A stretch of 64,000 bases of DNA from Falsochrobactrum shanghaiense (GTDB lineage: Bacteria; Pseudomonadota; Alphaproteobacteria; Rhizobiales; Rhizobiaceae). Each line of letters begins with the position of its first letter. Positions within the stretch are counted from its first letter, which is position 1. Shown here in pieces: positions 16,834 through 25,893 of this stretch. The stretch is from assembly GCF_003149535.1 (NCBI RefSeq), contig NZ_QGDB01000003.1, positions 434,001-498,000 of the forward strand, given 5' to 3'. The notes below the pieces were generated by a model that made no database searches, had not been told where the DNA came from, and saw nothing but the letters and a program-made list of their open reading frames with translations. Made by a program: the position numbers and the translations under genes.

Positions 16834-17862
16834 ATGCGCGCCTTGCAGCTTCTCGACGATCGTCGCCTCGAAATGACCGATATTGCACTGCCGCCGCCGC
16901 CCAGCTACGGCGAGGTGACGGTGAAAGTCAAAGCTGTCGCGCTCAATCATATCGATGTGTGGGGCTGGCGCGGCATGGCATTTGCCAAGCGTAAAATGCC
17001 GCTGGTGATCGGAGCCGAAGCTTCCGGCGTGGTCGATGCAATCGGTCCCGGCGTATCCAATGTCCTGCCCGGCCAGCTTGTCGCAATCTATGGCGCGCGC
17101 ACCTGCGGCCTTTGCCCTGCCTGCCGCGAAGGCCGTGACAATCTTTGCGAACATGTTGGCGGCGTGCATGGTTTCCATCTCGATGGCTTTGCTTGCGAAG
17201 CCGTGAACCTTCCAGCCCGTCTGCTCGTTCCGGCTCCTCCCGGCGTGGATGCAATCGGCGCGGCTGTTGCGCCGGTCACTTTCGGCACCGTCGAACATAT
17301 GCTTTTTGACAATGCAAAGCTTCAGCCGGGTGAAACCGTGCTGGTTCAGGCTGGCGGTTCGGGTATCGGCTCGGCGGCAATCCAGCTTGCCAAGAAAATG
17401 GGCTGCACGGTCATCACCACCGTCGGCTCCGACGACAAGATCGAAAAAGCCAAGGCGCTGGGCGCGGACCACGTCATCAATTACCGCGAGGACCGTTTTG
17501 AAGGTGTGGTGCGCAAACTCACCAAGAAGAAGGGCGTGGATGTGGTATTCGAGCATGTGGGCGCGGATACCTGGGCTGGTTCGATGCTGTGCATGAAACG
17601 CGGCGGACGCCTTGTCACCTGTGGCTCCACCTCCGGCGTTTCGACCAATATGAACCTCATGCAGCTTTTCCAGCAGCAGCTCAAGATTTTGGGTTCCTTT
17701 GGCTGCCGCATGGAAAACATGGCTGATGCAATGCAGAAAATGGCGCAAGGGCTGGTTCACCCAGTGATCGATACCGTTGTCGGTTTCAACGACATCGACA
17801 CGGCATTGAAGCGCATGGAAGGCCGCGACGTCTTCGGGAAGATCGTGCTTCAGATCGACTGA
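16834..17862 (+). CDS. Zinc-type MDR alcohol dehydrogenase (adh2XL position)
   Basis: 342 residues from ATG 16834, which has AAAGGAA at a good distance; the frame extends 14 codons upstream without support. Structural zinc cysteines CGLCPACREGRDNLC and the NAD(P) motif VQAGGSGIGSAAIQLAK identify a medium-chain dehydrogenase/reductase. In the equivalent rhizobial cluster this gene lies between fabF1XL and lpxXL and is thought to reduce an intermediate in C28 acyl synthesis. That role is by position. Confidence 0.88.
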   Translation: MRALQLLDDRRLEMTDIALPPPPSYGEVTVKVKAVALNHIDVWGWRGMAFAKRKMPLVIGAEASGVVDAIGPGVSNVLPGQLVAIYGARTCGLCPACREGRDNLCEHVGGVHGFHLDGFACEAVNLPARLLVPAPPGVDAIGAAVAPVTFGTVEHMLFDNAKLQPGETVLVQAGGSGIGSAAIQLAKKMGCTVITTVGSDDKIEKAKALGADHVINYREDRFEGVVRKLTKKKGVDVVFEHVGADTWAGSMLCMKRGGRLVTCGSTSGVSTNMNLMQLFQQQLKILGSFGCRMENMADAMQKMAQGLVHPVIDTVVGFNDIDTALKRMEGRDVFGKIVLQID

Positions 17863-17871
17863 CGCACCACG

Positions 17872-18798
17872 ATGATGTTCAAGTTCAAGCTTCTTCTTTT
17901 CCGCTGGTCGCGCAAGCTCAAGCAGTTCAATTACTGGCTTTGGGCGCAGGCCGTTTTTCTGGCTCTGGGCCTGCTGCGACTGCTGCCCGCCAAAAGCGCC
18001 ATCCGGTTTTCGGCATGGGTTGCGCGGCGTCTGGGGCCGCTCACCTCGCGTCACAAGGTTGCGACCGGCAATCTGCGCGCCGCCTATCCCGAAAAGAGCG
18101 AAGCGGAAATCGAGAATATCGCCATCGAAATGTGGGATTCGATGGCGCGGCTCTTTGCGGAATATATTTTCCTCGACGCCATATTCGATTTCGATCCCTA
18201 TGCGGCAGAACCGGGGCTGATTGAAGTCGATGGCATTCCGATTTTCGAGCGCCTGCGCGATGAGAAGAAACCGCATATATTCTTCACCGCCCATACGGGC
18301 AATTTCGAGCTTCTGCCCATTTGCGCGGCCACTTTCGGGCTGAATGTCACCGCCCTCTTCCGTCCGCCGAATAATCCTTATGTTGCTGATAAAGTGCTCA
18401 AGGCGCGGCGCACCAATATGGGGCATCTGGTGCCATCGAAGGCCGGAGCGGCATGGTCGCTCGCGCGCATTCTAGATGAAGGCGGCAATGTCGGCATGCT
18501 GGTGGACCAGAAATTCCACCGCGGCGTGCCATCCACATTCTTCAACCGCCCCGTAAAAACCAATCCGCTGCTGGCCAAGCTGGCGCGGCAATATGATTGT
18601 GATGTATATCCCACGCGCTGCATTCGCCTGCCCGGCGGGCGTTATAGGCTCGAACTATATGAGCGCATGGAATTGCCACGCGACGACAAGGGCGAGATCG
18701 ATATTGCCGCCACCGCGCAGCTTCTCAACGATACGGTTGAACAATGGGTGCGCGAATATCCCGGCCAGTGGATGTGGTTCCACAAACGCTGGGGATAG
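17872..18798 (+). CDS. lpxXL: LpxXL, very-long-chain fatty acyltransferase of lipid A
   Basis: 308 residues. The family is lysophospholipid/lipid A acyltransferase (LpxL/HtrB). An N-terminal hydrophobic anchor (about residues 21-40) precedes the catalytic HX4E motif, His141 and Glu146 in [29 protein letters not shown] and the C-terminal QWMWFHKRW are also typical. It transfers the C28 acyl chain from AcpXL at the inner membrane. Two ATGs lie in tandem (17872, 17875). The gene begins 9 bp after the dehydrogenase. Confidence 0.9.
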   Translation: MMFKFKLLLFRWSRKLKQFNYWLWAQAVFLALGLLRLLPAKSAIRFSAWVARRLGPLTSRHKVATGNLRAAYPEKSEAEIENIAIEMWDSMARLFAEYIFLDAIFDFDPYAAEPGLIEVDGIPIFERLRDEKKPHIFFTAHTGNFELLPICAATFGLNVTALFRPPNNPYVADKVLKARRTNMGHLVPSKAGAAWSLARILDEGGNVGMLVDQKFHRGVPSTFFNRPVKTNPLLAKLARQYDCDVYPTRCIRLPGGRYRLELYERMELPRDDKGEIDIAATAQLLNDTVEQWVREYPGQWMWFHKRWG

Positions 18799-18853
18799 GA
18801 TTTTTGCTGCTCATATGATACGGGCAAGCCACGCTGCCAAGGAGACTACTGCC

Positions 18854-19531
18854 ATGCGTCCTATTGCCATTGCCCCATCCATTCTTTCAGCCGATTTCGC
18901 GCGCCTTGGCGAAGAAGTCGATGCCGTGCTTGAAGCGGGTGCAGACTGGATTCATATCGATGTCATGGATGGGCATTTCGTGCCCAATATCACCTTCGGG
19001 CCGCAGGTGGTGAAGGCTATCCGCCCGCGCACCAAAGCTTTCTTCGATACCCATCTGATGATCGCGCCTTGTGACCCCTATCTTGAAGCCTTTGCGGATG
19101 CGGGATGCGACCTCATCACGGTTCACGCCGAGGCAGGTCCGCATACACATCGTTCTTTGCAGAATATTCGCGCACTCGGTAAAAAGGCTGGGCTGTCGCT
19201 TAATCCCGCAACGCCTGTCGAAGTACTGACCAATGTGATCGAAGATGTTGATCTCATCCTCATCATGACGGTCAATCCCGGCTTTGGCGGACAGAAATTC
19301 ATTGCGCCCATGCTCGAAAAAATTGCCCGCGTGCGCGAGATGATAGGCGAGCGTCCCATCGATATTGAAGTGGATGGCGGCATCACGCCGGAAACCGCAG
19401 GACCGGTTGTTGCAGCGGGCGCGAATATCCTCGTTGCAGGATCAGCCGTTTATAAAGGCGGGTCCGTGGAAGCCTACCGCGCCAATATCGAAGCCATTCG
19501 CAGCGCTGCCGAAGCGGCCCGCAATTGCTAA
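18854..19531 (+). CDS. rpe: Ribulose-phosphate 3-epimerase
   Basis: 225 residues from ATG 18854, which has AAGGAG upstream; the open frame runs much further left in a shadow of lpxXL. Family motifs are [31 protein letters not shown] (metal His and Asp), [18 protein letters not shown] and GSAVYKG. It interconverts ribulose 5-phosphate and xylulose 5-phosphate in the pentose phosphate pathway. PurB follows 32 bp downstream. Confidence 0.95.
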   Translation: MRPIAIAPSILSADFARLGEEVDAVLEAGADWIHIDVMDGHFVPNITFGPQVVKAIRPRTKAFFDTHLMIAPCDPYLEAFADAGCDLITVHAEAGPHTHRSLQNIRALGKKAGLSLNPATPVEVLTNVIEDVDLILIMTVNPGFGGQKFIAPMLEKIARVREMIGERPIDIEVDGGITPETAGPVVAAGANILVAGSAVYKGGSVEAYRANIEAIRSAAEAARNC

Positions 19532-19563
19532 ATCACATTTGTTCAATTTCATAGGATAAGCCA

Positions 19564-20871
19564 ATGATCCCGCGCTATTCCCGGCCTGAAATGGTCGCCA
19601 TCTGGTCTCCCGAAACGAAATTCCGCATCTGGTTCGAGATCGAAGCCTATGCTTGCGAAGCGCTTGCGCAGCTTGGCGTCATTCCGAAGGAAGCCGCAAA
19701 GACCATCTGGGAAAAAGGCAGCGCGGCGAAATTCGACGTTGCCCGCATCGATGAGATCGAAGCCGTCACCAAGCATGACGTCATCGCATTCCTGACGCAT
19801 CTGGCCGAATTCATCGGTCCCGACAGCCGTTTTGTGCATCAGGGCATGACCTCTTCCGACGTGCTCGACACCACGCTCAACGTGCAACTCGTGCGCGCTG
19901 CCGATCTTCTTCTTGCAGATATGGATCGCGTGCTGGCGGCACTCAAGAAACGCGCTTTCGAGCATAAGGATACGGTTCGGATTGGCCGCAGCCACGGCAT
20001 TCATGCCGAGCCGACGACGATGGGCCTGACTTTCGCACGTTTTTACGCTGAAATGGCGCGCAACCGTGCCCGCCTCGTTGCAGCGCGTGTGGAAATCGCC
20101 ACCGGAGCGATTTCGGGCGCAGTAGGCACTTTTGCCAATATCGATCCGCAAGTCGAAGAATATGTCTGCGCCAAGCTTGGCCTTGAAGCCGAGCCGGTAT
20201 CGACGCAGGTCATTCCGCGCGACCGTCACGCGATGTTCTTCGCCACGCTTGGCGTCATCGCCTCTTCGATAGAAAATGTCGCTATCGAAATCCGTCATAT
20301 GCAGCGCACCGAAGTTCTGGAAGCGGAAGAATTCTTCTCGCCCGGCCAGAAGGGTTCATCGGCCATGCCGCATAAGCGCAATCCGGTGCTGACCGAAAAC
20401 CTGACCGGCCTTGCCCGTCTGGTTCGTATGTCGGTTACGCCTGCAATGGAAAATGTGGCGCTCTGGCACGAACGCGATATTTCGCATTCGAGCGTCGAAC
20501 GCGCCATCGGCCCCGACACCACTGTTACGCTCGATTTCGCGCTCAATCGTCTGGCGGGCGTGATCGAAAAGCTGGTGATCTACCCGGAAAACATGTTGAA
20601 AAACATGAACAAGTTCCGCGGTCTCGTTCACTCGCAGCGCGTCTTGCTGGCGTTGACGCAGGCTGGCGTATCACGCGAGGATTCCTATCGTCTCGTGCAG
20701 CGTAACGCCATGAAGGTCTGGGAACAGGGTGCGGATTTCCTCGAAGAATTGCTGGCTGACGCGGAGGTGCGTGCTGCCCTTTCCGAAGAGCAGATTCGCG
20801 AGAAATTCGATCTTGGCTATCACACCAAGCATGTCGATACGATTTTCAAGCGGGTTTTCGGAGAAGCATAA
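19564..20871 (+). CDS. purB: Adenylosuccinate lyase
   Basis: 435 residues. The fumarase/aspartase signature appears as SSAMPHKRNPV with the catalytic serine loop, and GMTSSDVLDTTLN and GRSHGIHAEPTTMG are also present. It acts twice in purine synthesis: SAICAR to AICAR, and adenylosuccinate to AMP. PurC, which makes SAICAR, is encoded 3.2 kb downstream. ATG 19564 has AGGAT at eight bases. A strong terminator follows. Confidence 0.96.
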   Translation: MIPRYSRPEMVAIWSPETKFRIWFEIEAYACEALAQLGVIPKEAAKTIWEKGSAAKFDVARIDEIEAVTKHDVIAFLTHLAEFIGPDSRFVHQGMTSSDVLDTTLNVQLVRAADLLLADMDRVLAALKKRAFEHKDTVRIGRSHGIHAEPTTMGLTFARFYAEMARNRARLVAARVEIATGAISGAVGTFANIDPQVEEYVCAKLGLEAEPVSTQVIPRDRHAMFFATLGVIASSIENVAIEIRHMQRTEVLEAEEFFSPGQKGSSAMPHKRNPVLTENLTGLARLVRMSVTPAMENVALWHERDISHSSVERAIGPDTTVTLDFALNRLAGVIEKLVIYPENMLKNMNKFRGLVHSQRVLLALTQAGVSREDSYRLVQRNAMKVWEQGADFLEELLADAEVRAALSEEQIREKFDLGYHTKHVDTIFKRVFGEA

Positions 20872-20892
20872 GGCTTCATAATATGATTCATG

Positions 20893-20934
20893 AAAAAGCC
20901 CCATGTTTTTGAAAAACATGGGGCTTTTGTTTAT
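20893..20934. terminator. Bidirectional terminator between purB and the VOC gene
   Basis: The long stem AAAAGCCCCATGTTTTT/...AACATGGGGCTTTT carries A and T runs on both sides. It partly overlaps the minus-strand VOC stop. Confidence 0.9.
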
Positions 20935-21767
20935 GCGGCTGTTTTGATCGTGTTGATCACATTGCCCCATGGGTCTTCAAAGACCTGGCTGTTGCCGCCG
21001 CGCGTATCTTCCAGTTCGATCCAGGAAAGACCTGTTCGGTCCGCGTCGCGCTTGCCTGCACCTGCACTTTGCCAGGCATTGGCAGCGATATGGTGGTGAT
21101 AGCGGCCCGTGGACATAAACACAGCCTTGTCGCCATAGGTCGCAACCGTTTCAAGGCCCAGTTGCTCATGCCAGAAGGTTTCTGCTTCCGTGGCATTGCC
21201 AACACGCAGATGCACATGGCCAACTACCGTATTCTGCGGCGCACCATTCCATTCGCCGCCCTCACCCTTGATGACATCAAGCAGATTGTCGACATCGAGC
21301 GGATCGGTTCCCATCACCACGCGGTCACCGTTCCACTGCCAGTTTTCGTGCGGGCGGTCGGTATAGATCTCGATGCCGTTGCCTTCCGGATCCGTCAGAT
21401 AGACAGCCTCGCTGACATTATGGTCGGAAGCGCCTGCGACCGGCAAATGCTTGTCGATGGCCTGGCGCGACCAGCGCGCCAGATCGCCGCGCGTGGGCAG
21501 CAGAAAAGCCGTGTGATAAAGTCCGGCGCTGCGCGGATCATCCGGCTTGGCAGATGAGGATTGCTCGATTTCCATCAGTTCGCGATCGCCAGCGCCCAGC
21601 ACGATGGAAGCGCCACGGCGGCTCATCTCACGCAGGCCGACCACTTCGCGATAATATTCGGCAAGGGATTCCGCATCGCGAGCCTTGAGGCCGATGCGGG
21701 CCACGCGCACGGGAGTGGTCATGGCAAAGGGCAAAGGTGCCACCGTCGTATTCAGTATCTGCGTCAT
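20931..21767 (-). CDS. VOC-family ring-cleavage dioxygenase-like protein
   Basis: 278 residues from ATG 21767, which has a near-perfect AAGGAG box. Two VOC modules are visible: a first with VARIGLKARD and YHTAFLLP, and a second with VVGHVHLRVG (metal His), TGRYHHHIAAN and SWIELE (metal Glu). The layout matches CatE/MhqO-like extradiol dioxygenases; the substrate is unknown. The frame continues upstream without a stop to an ATG at 21866 that encodes a twin-arginine-like signal (SRRTMLGS), which gives a possible exported longer form. No aromatic-degradation genes are nearby. Confidence 0.85.
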   Translation of the reverse strand: MTQILNTTVAPLPFAMTTPVRVARIGLKARDAESLAEYYREVVGLREMSRRGASIVLGAGDRELMEIEQSSSAKPDDPRSAGLYHTAFLLPTRGDLARWSRQAIDKHLPVAGASDHNVSEAVYLTDPEGNGIEIYTDRPHENWQWNGDRVVMGTDPLDVDNLLDVIKGEGGEWNGAPQNTVVGHVHLRVGNATEAETFWHEQLGLETVATYGDKAVFMSTGRYHHHIAANAWQSAGAGKRDADRTGLSWIELEDTRGGNSQVFEDPWGNVINTIKTAA

Positions 21768-22022
21768 CTCAATCTCCTTCAACGGCGTATCCGCCTGAGC
21801 GGAAAGGACGTTGTTTGCAAGGACAGCACCGACCGAACCAAGCATCGTTCTTCTGCTGATCTTCATGGCCGGGCGTTCCTGTGCATTGTTAACCTTGCCC
21901 CATACATCACAATTTCGGGAGCGCTTCACAAGATCGGGATATGCGAACAAGCTGTTCAACATTCGTGTCATTTGAGCTTTGACATGCTTGAAGAATGCAC
22001 AGGGCCTCTCTAAATGGGGGGC

Positions 22023-22589
22023 ATGAAAGTCAAAGACGCAGATATTCTGATTATCCCCGGTTATACCAATTCTGGTCCCGACCATTGGCAGACGCGATGG
22101 GAAAGCAAACTCTCCACCGCCCGGCGCGTGCAGCAGGCCGAATGGTCGAAGCCCGTTAAGGAAGATTGGGTCGCACAGCTTGTAAAAGCTGCTACAGAAG
22201 CCACCAAGCCGATCGTTCTGGTCGCGCATTCCCTTGGTGTCGCAACAGCAATCCACGCAATTCCACACATACAGCACAAGGTGGCCGGGGCTTTTTTCGT
22301 GACCCCACCCGATGTTTCAAATGAAAAAATTCGTCCCAAACATCTGATGACCTTCGGTCCCTACCCGCGTGAGCGGCTGCCTTTTCCCGCCATCACCGTG
22401 GTGAGCCGCAATGATCCGTTTTCAAGCTTCGAAGCTGCGGAAGATGTCGTAAAGGATTGGGGTGCGCTGCTGATCGATGCAGGCGAATCCGGCCATATCA
22501 ATGCGGAATCCGGTCATGGCCCATGGCCGGAAGGCTCCATGGTGTTTGCCCAGTTCATGGCGCAGCTTGAGCCAATAAAACGCCATTAA
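22023..22589 (+). CDS. RBBP9/YdeN-type alpha/beta hydrolase
   Basis: 188 residues from ATG 22023; an in-frame ATG at 22014 (three codons earlier) is equally possible and has AGGG at a better distance. Motifs are LIIPGYTNSGPDHWQ (oxyanion loop), VAHSLGV with the nucleophile serine, NDPF (acid) and the terminal GHINAESGHG with the catalytic His. The family consists of small serine hydrolases of unclear substrate. It is divergent from the VOC gene. Confidence 0.9.
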   Translation: MKVKDADILIIPGYTNSGPDHWQTRWESKLSTARRVQQAEWSKPVKEDWVAQLVKAATEATKPIVLVAHSLGVATAIHAIPHIQHKVAGAFFVTPPDVSNEKIRPKHLMTFGPYPRERLPFPAITVVSRNDPFSSFEAAEDVVKDWGALLIDAGESGHINAESGHGPWPEGSMVFAQFMAQLEPIKRH

Positions 22590-22600
22590 TTCAATAAATT

Positions 22601-22644
22601 AAAGCGCCTTCTGATTAATTTGAATCAGAAGGCGCTTTCTATTT
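22601..22644. terminator. Bidirectional terminator
   Basis: A stem of about 15 bp, AAAGCGCCTTCTGATT with GAATCAGAAGGCGCTTT, is followed by CTATTT. It separates the hydrolase from the convergent aldolase gene. Confidence 0.85.
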
Positions 22645-23404
22645 ATGCGCGAATGTCGTCTACGATTGTCTGCGCCCCAAGGCGGATATAACCGCCATCG
22701 GTGCTGAGCGTCAGAAACTGGAAGCCCAGCGGAATATAGCGGCGTGCAAATTCAGCGGTCGGCGCATAGATACCGGCAAATTTGCCTGCGGCAGCAGCCT
22801 TGCGGGCAATCGCGGTGACCGGTTCGATGATTGCTTCCGAGCTTGGATTGGCTTCAAGACCGTTGCTCCATGCGATGGAGAAATCGGACGGCCCCACGAA
22901 AACACCATCAATGCCGCGTACATCGAGAATGGCATCCAGAGCATCGAAGGCTTCGCGGGTTTCGATCATCGCAAAGGCCAGCGTGTCACGATTGGCAGAT
23001 GTCAGATAGTCGTTGGAACCGGGCGCGCCATAATCCGCACTGGCGCGGAACACGCCCCAGGAGCGCTCGCCAATGGGCGGATATTTCATCGAAGCCGCAA
23101 ATTTGCGGGCGTCTTCGGCTGAATTGATCATCGGAGCGATGACGGCCTCCGCACCAAAATCCAGCGCGCGGCTCGCCATATCGAAGCGACCTACGGGAAT
23201 ACGAACGACCGGCGGCTTTCCCGCGCTCAGGACCATTGCGAGGCCATGCAGCACACTTTGCTCGTCATGGCCGCCATGCTGCATGTCGAGCAGAACCGCG
23301 TCGAAAGCGCTATGGGCGAGAACTTCTACGGTCAAAGGTTCAGGGAGAGACGACCAGGCAGAGAGAACGGTTTCTCCGCCACGCAGACGTGAAGAGAGGG
23401 ACAT
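22643..23404 (-). CDS. HpcH/HpaI-family class II aldolase
   Basis: 253 residues from ATG 23404, the second of two tandem ATGs, chosen because AAGGAA is then at a workable distance. Motifs are LLDMQHGGHDEQSV, VVRIPVGRFDMASRALDFGAEAVIAPMI, FAMIETREAF (metal Glu) and GVFVGPSDFS (metal Asp). The family cleaves 2-keto-3-deoxy sugar acids or 4-hydroxy-2-oxoheptanedioate to pyruvate plus an aldehyde. Which of these is used cannot be told. It lies downstream of the zeta-subunit gene on the same strand, separated by a hairpin. Confidence 0.88.
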   Translation of the reverse strand: MSLSSRLRGGETVLSAWSSLPEPLTVEVLAHSAFDAVLLDMQHGGHDEQSVLHGLAMVLSAGKPPVVRIPVGRFDMASRALDFGAEAVIAPMINSAEDARKFAASMKYPPIGERSWGVFRASADYGAPGSNDYLTSANRDTLAFAMIETREAFDALDAILDVRGIDGVFVGPSDFSIAWSNGLEANPSSEAIIEPVTAIARKAAAAGKFAGIYAPTAEFARRYIPLGFQFLTLSTDGGYIRLGAQTIVDDIRA

Positions 23405-23424
23405 CATATTTCCTTCATGTAAAA

Positions 23425-23458
23425 TCCGGGCAGAAATGCTTTTGCCTTTCCGCCCGGA
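23425..23458 (-). terminator. Hairpin between the zeta-subunit and aldolase genes
   Basis: TCCGGGC (23425-23431) pairs with GCCCGGA (23452-23458). Read on the minus strand, the stem is followed by TTTTA. It is probably a partial terminator for the upstream gene. Confidence 0.5.
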
Positions 23459-23464
23459 ACAGGG

Positions 23465-23788
23465 TCAATCCTGCTTCACCTGACGCACTGCTTCCTCAAG
23501 AAAGGCAAACATCTTCTCGCGGATGGCTTCATCGGTCTGCGCGACGTTTGCCGCATCGAAATCGGCGCGAATCTTGCGGAAGACATCTTCGTCGCCTGCT
23601 TCCTCGAAGTCCGCAGCGACCACTTCACGCGCATAGGCTTCAGCGTCTGCGTCCTTCTTGCCCAACTGATCGGCTGCCCAAAGGCCAAGAAGCTTGTTGC
23701 GGCGCGCTTCAGCCTTGAAGCGCAGTTCCTCGTCGAGCGCGAATTTCTTTTCAAAAGCGTCGCGGCGATCATCCATGCCAGTGGTCAT
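23465..23788 (-). CDS. ATPase inhibitor zeta subunit (DUF1476)
   Basis: 107 residues. MDDRRDAFEKKFALDEELRFKAEARRNKLLGLWAA is the hallmark of DUF1476, the alphaproteobacterial zeta subunit that blocks reverse rotation of F1Fo-ATP synthase in Paracoccus. The N-terminal inhibitory region (about residues 1-20) followed by a four-helix body fits. ATG 23788 has GGGAG upstream. No atp gene is in the window, which is usual for this gene. Confidence 0.88.
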   Translation of the reverse strand: MTTGMDDRRDAFEKKFALDEELRFKAEARRNKLLGLWAADQLGKKDADAEAYAREVVAADFEEAGDEDVFRKIRADFDAANVAQTDEAIREKMFAFLEEAVRQVKQD

Positions 23789-24032
23789 TCATAAAGCTCC
23801 CAAGACTTCAGGTTAGAAGAGATTACCAGTCACTCTCTTGCCTAAAGCTGGCAAGGGGCGCAAGATTATACAAGAGCCAAACGGGACTTTCTTGCGTATT
23901 CCAGTTCGGAAAGGCGGAAATCATGGGTACGCGTGCGAAGCAGGATTGTTAAAAGCACATAATTGCTATAGGTAGCCCGCTAGAATAACGGCTGATGCCG
24001 CTCACTATAGATCTGGAACTCCGAGAAAAGCC
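23789..24032. other. Divergent intergenic region, zeta subunit/purC
   Basis: 244 bp holding the promoters of both genes. A possible -10-like GCTATAGG lies at about 23964. There is no ORF. Confidence 0.4.
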
Positions 24033-24797
24033 ATGAACCGTCGCCGCCGTATTTACGAGGGCAAGGCCAAGATTCTTTATGAAGGCCCCGAGCCCGGCAC
24101 GCTTGTCCAATTCTTCAAAGACGATGCAACCGCTTTCAACAAAAAGAAGCATGAAGTCGTTGACGGAAAGGGCGTGCTCAACAATCGCATTTCCGAGCAC
24201 ATCTTCACGCAGCTCAATCGTATAGGCATTCCCACTCACTTCATCCGCCGCCTCAACATGCGCGAGCAGCTGATCAAGGAAGTGGAGATCATTCCGCTGG
24301 AAATCGTGGTGCGCAACGTCGCAGCCGGTTCTCTGGCCAAGCGCCTCGGTCTGGAAGAAGGCACCGTTCTGCCACGTTCCATCATCGAGTTTTATTACAA
24401 GGCCGATGCGCTTGACGACCCGATGGTCACCGAAGAGCACATCACTGCTTTTGGCTGGGCCAGCCCGCCGGAAATCGACGATATCATGGCTCTCGCCATT
24501 CGCGTCAATGACTTCCTGACCGGACTTTTCCTCGGCATCGGCATCCAGCTTGTCGATTTCAAGATCGAATGCGGACGCCTGTGGGAAGGCGATATGATGC
24601 GTATCGTCATCGCCGACGAAATTTCGCCCGATTCAGCCCGTCTTTGGGATATTGCAACCAATGACAAGCTGGACAAGGACCGTTTCCGTCGCGACATGGG
24701 CGGTCTGGTCGAGGCCTATCAGGAAGTGGCGCGCCGTCTCGGCATCATGAATGAGAACGATACCGCCCGCCCGTCGGGTCCGGTTCTCGTGAAATAA
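24033..24797 (+). CDS. purC: Phosphoribosylaminoimidazole-succinocarboxamide synthase
   Basis: 254 residues, the standard bacterial size. It starts [15 protein letters not shown], with [45 protein letters not shown] in order, [11 protein letters not shown] and the C-terminal [12 protein letters not shown], all SAICAR synthetase signatures (ATP-grasp-like). It joins aspartate to CAIR. It is followed by purS and purQ after a hairpin. Confidence 0.96.
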   Translation: MNRRRRIYEGKAKILYEGPEPGTLVQFFKDDATAFNKKKHEVVDGKGVLNNRISEHIFTQLNRIGIPTHFIRRLNMREQLIKEVEIIPLEIVVRNVAAGSLAKRLGLEEGTVLPRSIIEFYYKADALDDPMVTEEHITAFGWASPPEIDDIMALAIRVNDFLTGLFLGIGIQLVDFKIECGRLWEGDMMRIVIADEISPDSARLWDIATNDKLDKDRFRRDMGGLVEAYQEVARRLGIMNENDTARPSGPVLVK

Positions 24798-24807
24798 AGC
24801 CTCAGCA

Positions 24808-24838
24808 CAGCCCGGAGAGTTTCTTCCGGGCTGCTTTA
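24808..24838 (+). terminator. Attenuator-like hairpin between purC and purS
   Basis: Stem CAGCCCGGA/TCCGGGCTG with an eight-base loop is followed by CTTTATC. The T-run is weak, so partial read-through into purSQ is expected. Confidence 0.6.
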
Positions 24839-24868
24839 TCGGTCAAAGCAAGCAGCAGGAACTACAGA

Positions 24869-25111
24869 GTGATCAAGGCACGCGTCACCGTTACACTGAA
24901 AAACGGCGTTCTCGACCCGCAGGGCAAGGCTATTGTCGGCGCGCTCGGAAGCCTCGGTTTTAATGGAATCAACTCTGCGCGTCAGGGCAAGGTTTTCGAT
25001 CTTGAACTCGAAGGCGCAGACAAGGCCAAGGCAGAGGCAGACCTCAAAGCCATGTGCGAGAAGCTGCTCGCCAATACAGTTATCGAAGACTACAGCATCG
25101 CGATCAGCTGA
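24869..25111 (+). CDS. purS: FGAM synthase subunit PurS
   Basis: 80 residues starting at GTG 24869 (AGGA upstream). The pattern IKARVTVTLKNGVLDPQGKA and LGSLGFNGINSARQGKVFDLEL is that of PurS, which bridges PurQ and PurL. Family length is about 80. It lies 21 bp upstream of purQ, as part of the three-protein FGAM synthase typical of alphaproteobacteria and Gram-positives. Confidence 0.95.
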   Translation: MIKARVTVTLKNGVLDPQGKAIVGALGSLGFNGINSARQGKVFDLELEGADKAKAEADLKAMCEKLLANTVIEDYSIAIS

Positions 25112-25132
25112 GTAATCCAAAAGGTAGAAGCC

Positions 25133-25804
25133 ATGAAATCCGCAGTCATTCTCCTTCCCGGTCTCAATCGTGATCGTGACATGATCGCGGCGCTCACCAA
25201 GATCAGCGGTCAGGCTCCTGTCACCGTCTGGCAGACAGATACGAGCATTCCCGACGACATCGACCTCATTCTCATCCCCGGCGGGTTTTCCTATGGCGAT
25301 TATCTGCGCTGCGGCGCCATCGCAGCGCGCATGCCGGTGATGCAGGCCATTCGCGAGAAGGCCGAAAAAGGCGTCATGGTCATGGGCGTCTGCAACGGTT
25401 TCCAGATTCTGGTGGAAGCTGGTCTCCTGCCCGGCGCACTGATGCGCAACAGCTCGCTGAAATTCGTCTGCCGCGAGGTCAAGCTCGAAGTCAGCAATGC
25501 CAATACGTCTTTCACGCGAGGCTACAAGCCGGGCCAGATCATCCGCTGCCCCGTGGCGCATCATGACGGCAATTATTTTGCGGATACCGAAACGCTCAAG
25601 CGTATCGAAGGCGAAGGCCAGGTCGTGTTCCGCTATGCGCAAGGCACCAATCCCAACGGATCGGTCAATGATATTGCCGGTATCGTCAATGCGCGCGGCA
25701 ACGTGCTGGGAATGATGCCGCATCCGGAAAACCTGATCGAAAGCGCCCATGGCGGCGACGATGGCCGTGCCCTTTTCGCCGGTGCGCTGGGGATTGCCGC
25801 CTGA
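25133..25804 (+). CDS. purQ: FGAM synthase subunit PurQ, glutamine amidotransferase
   Basis: 223 residues, class I glutamine amidotransferase. The nucleophile is the cysteine in [30 protein letters not shown] and the C-terminal MMPHPENL with the catalytic His and Glu complete the site. It supplies ammonia to PurL. It is co-transcribed with purS. The GST gene 90 bp downstream may belong to the same transcript. Confidence 0.96.
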   Translation: MKSAVILLPGLNRDRDMIAALTKISGQAPVTVWQTDTSIPDDIDLILIPGGFSYGDYLRCGAIAARMPVMQAIREKAEKGVMVMGVCNGFQILVEAGLLPGALMRNSSLKFVCREVKLEVSNANTSFTRGYKPGQIIRCPVAHHDGNYFADTETLKRIEGEGQVVFRYAQGTNPNGSVNDIAGIVNARGNVLGMMPHPENLIESAHGGDDGRALFAGALGIAA

Positions 25805-25893
25805 TCGGAAGCAGGGGCTGGCGCAAAGTCTGATTTCGTGCCAGCTTGTTATTGCATGACTTCCTGCGGCAACCGAATCGGGGAACGACACCA

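Noticed and set aside
16771-18426. A 551-codon minus-strand frame across adh and lpxXL
   Set aside because: It is a shadow of two well-supported plus-strand genes. No domain is visible.
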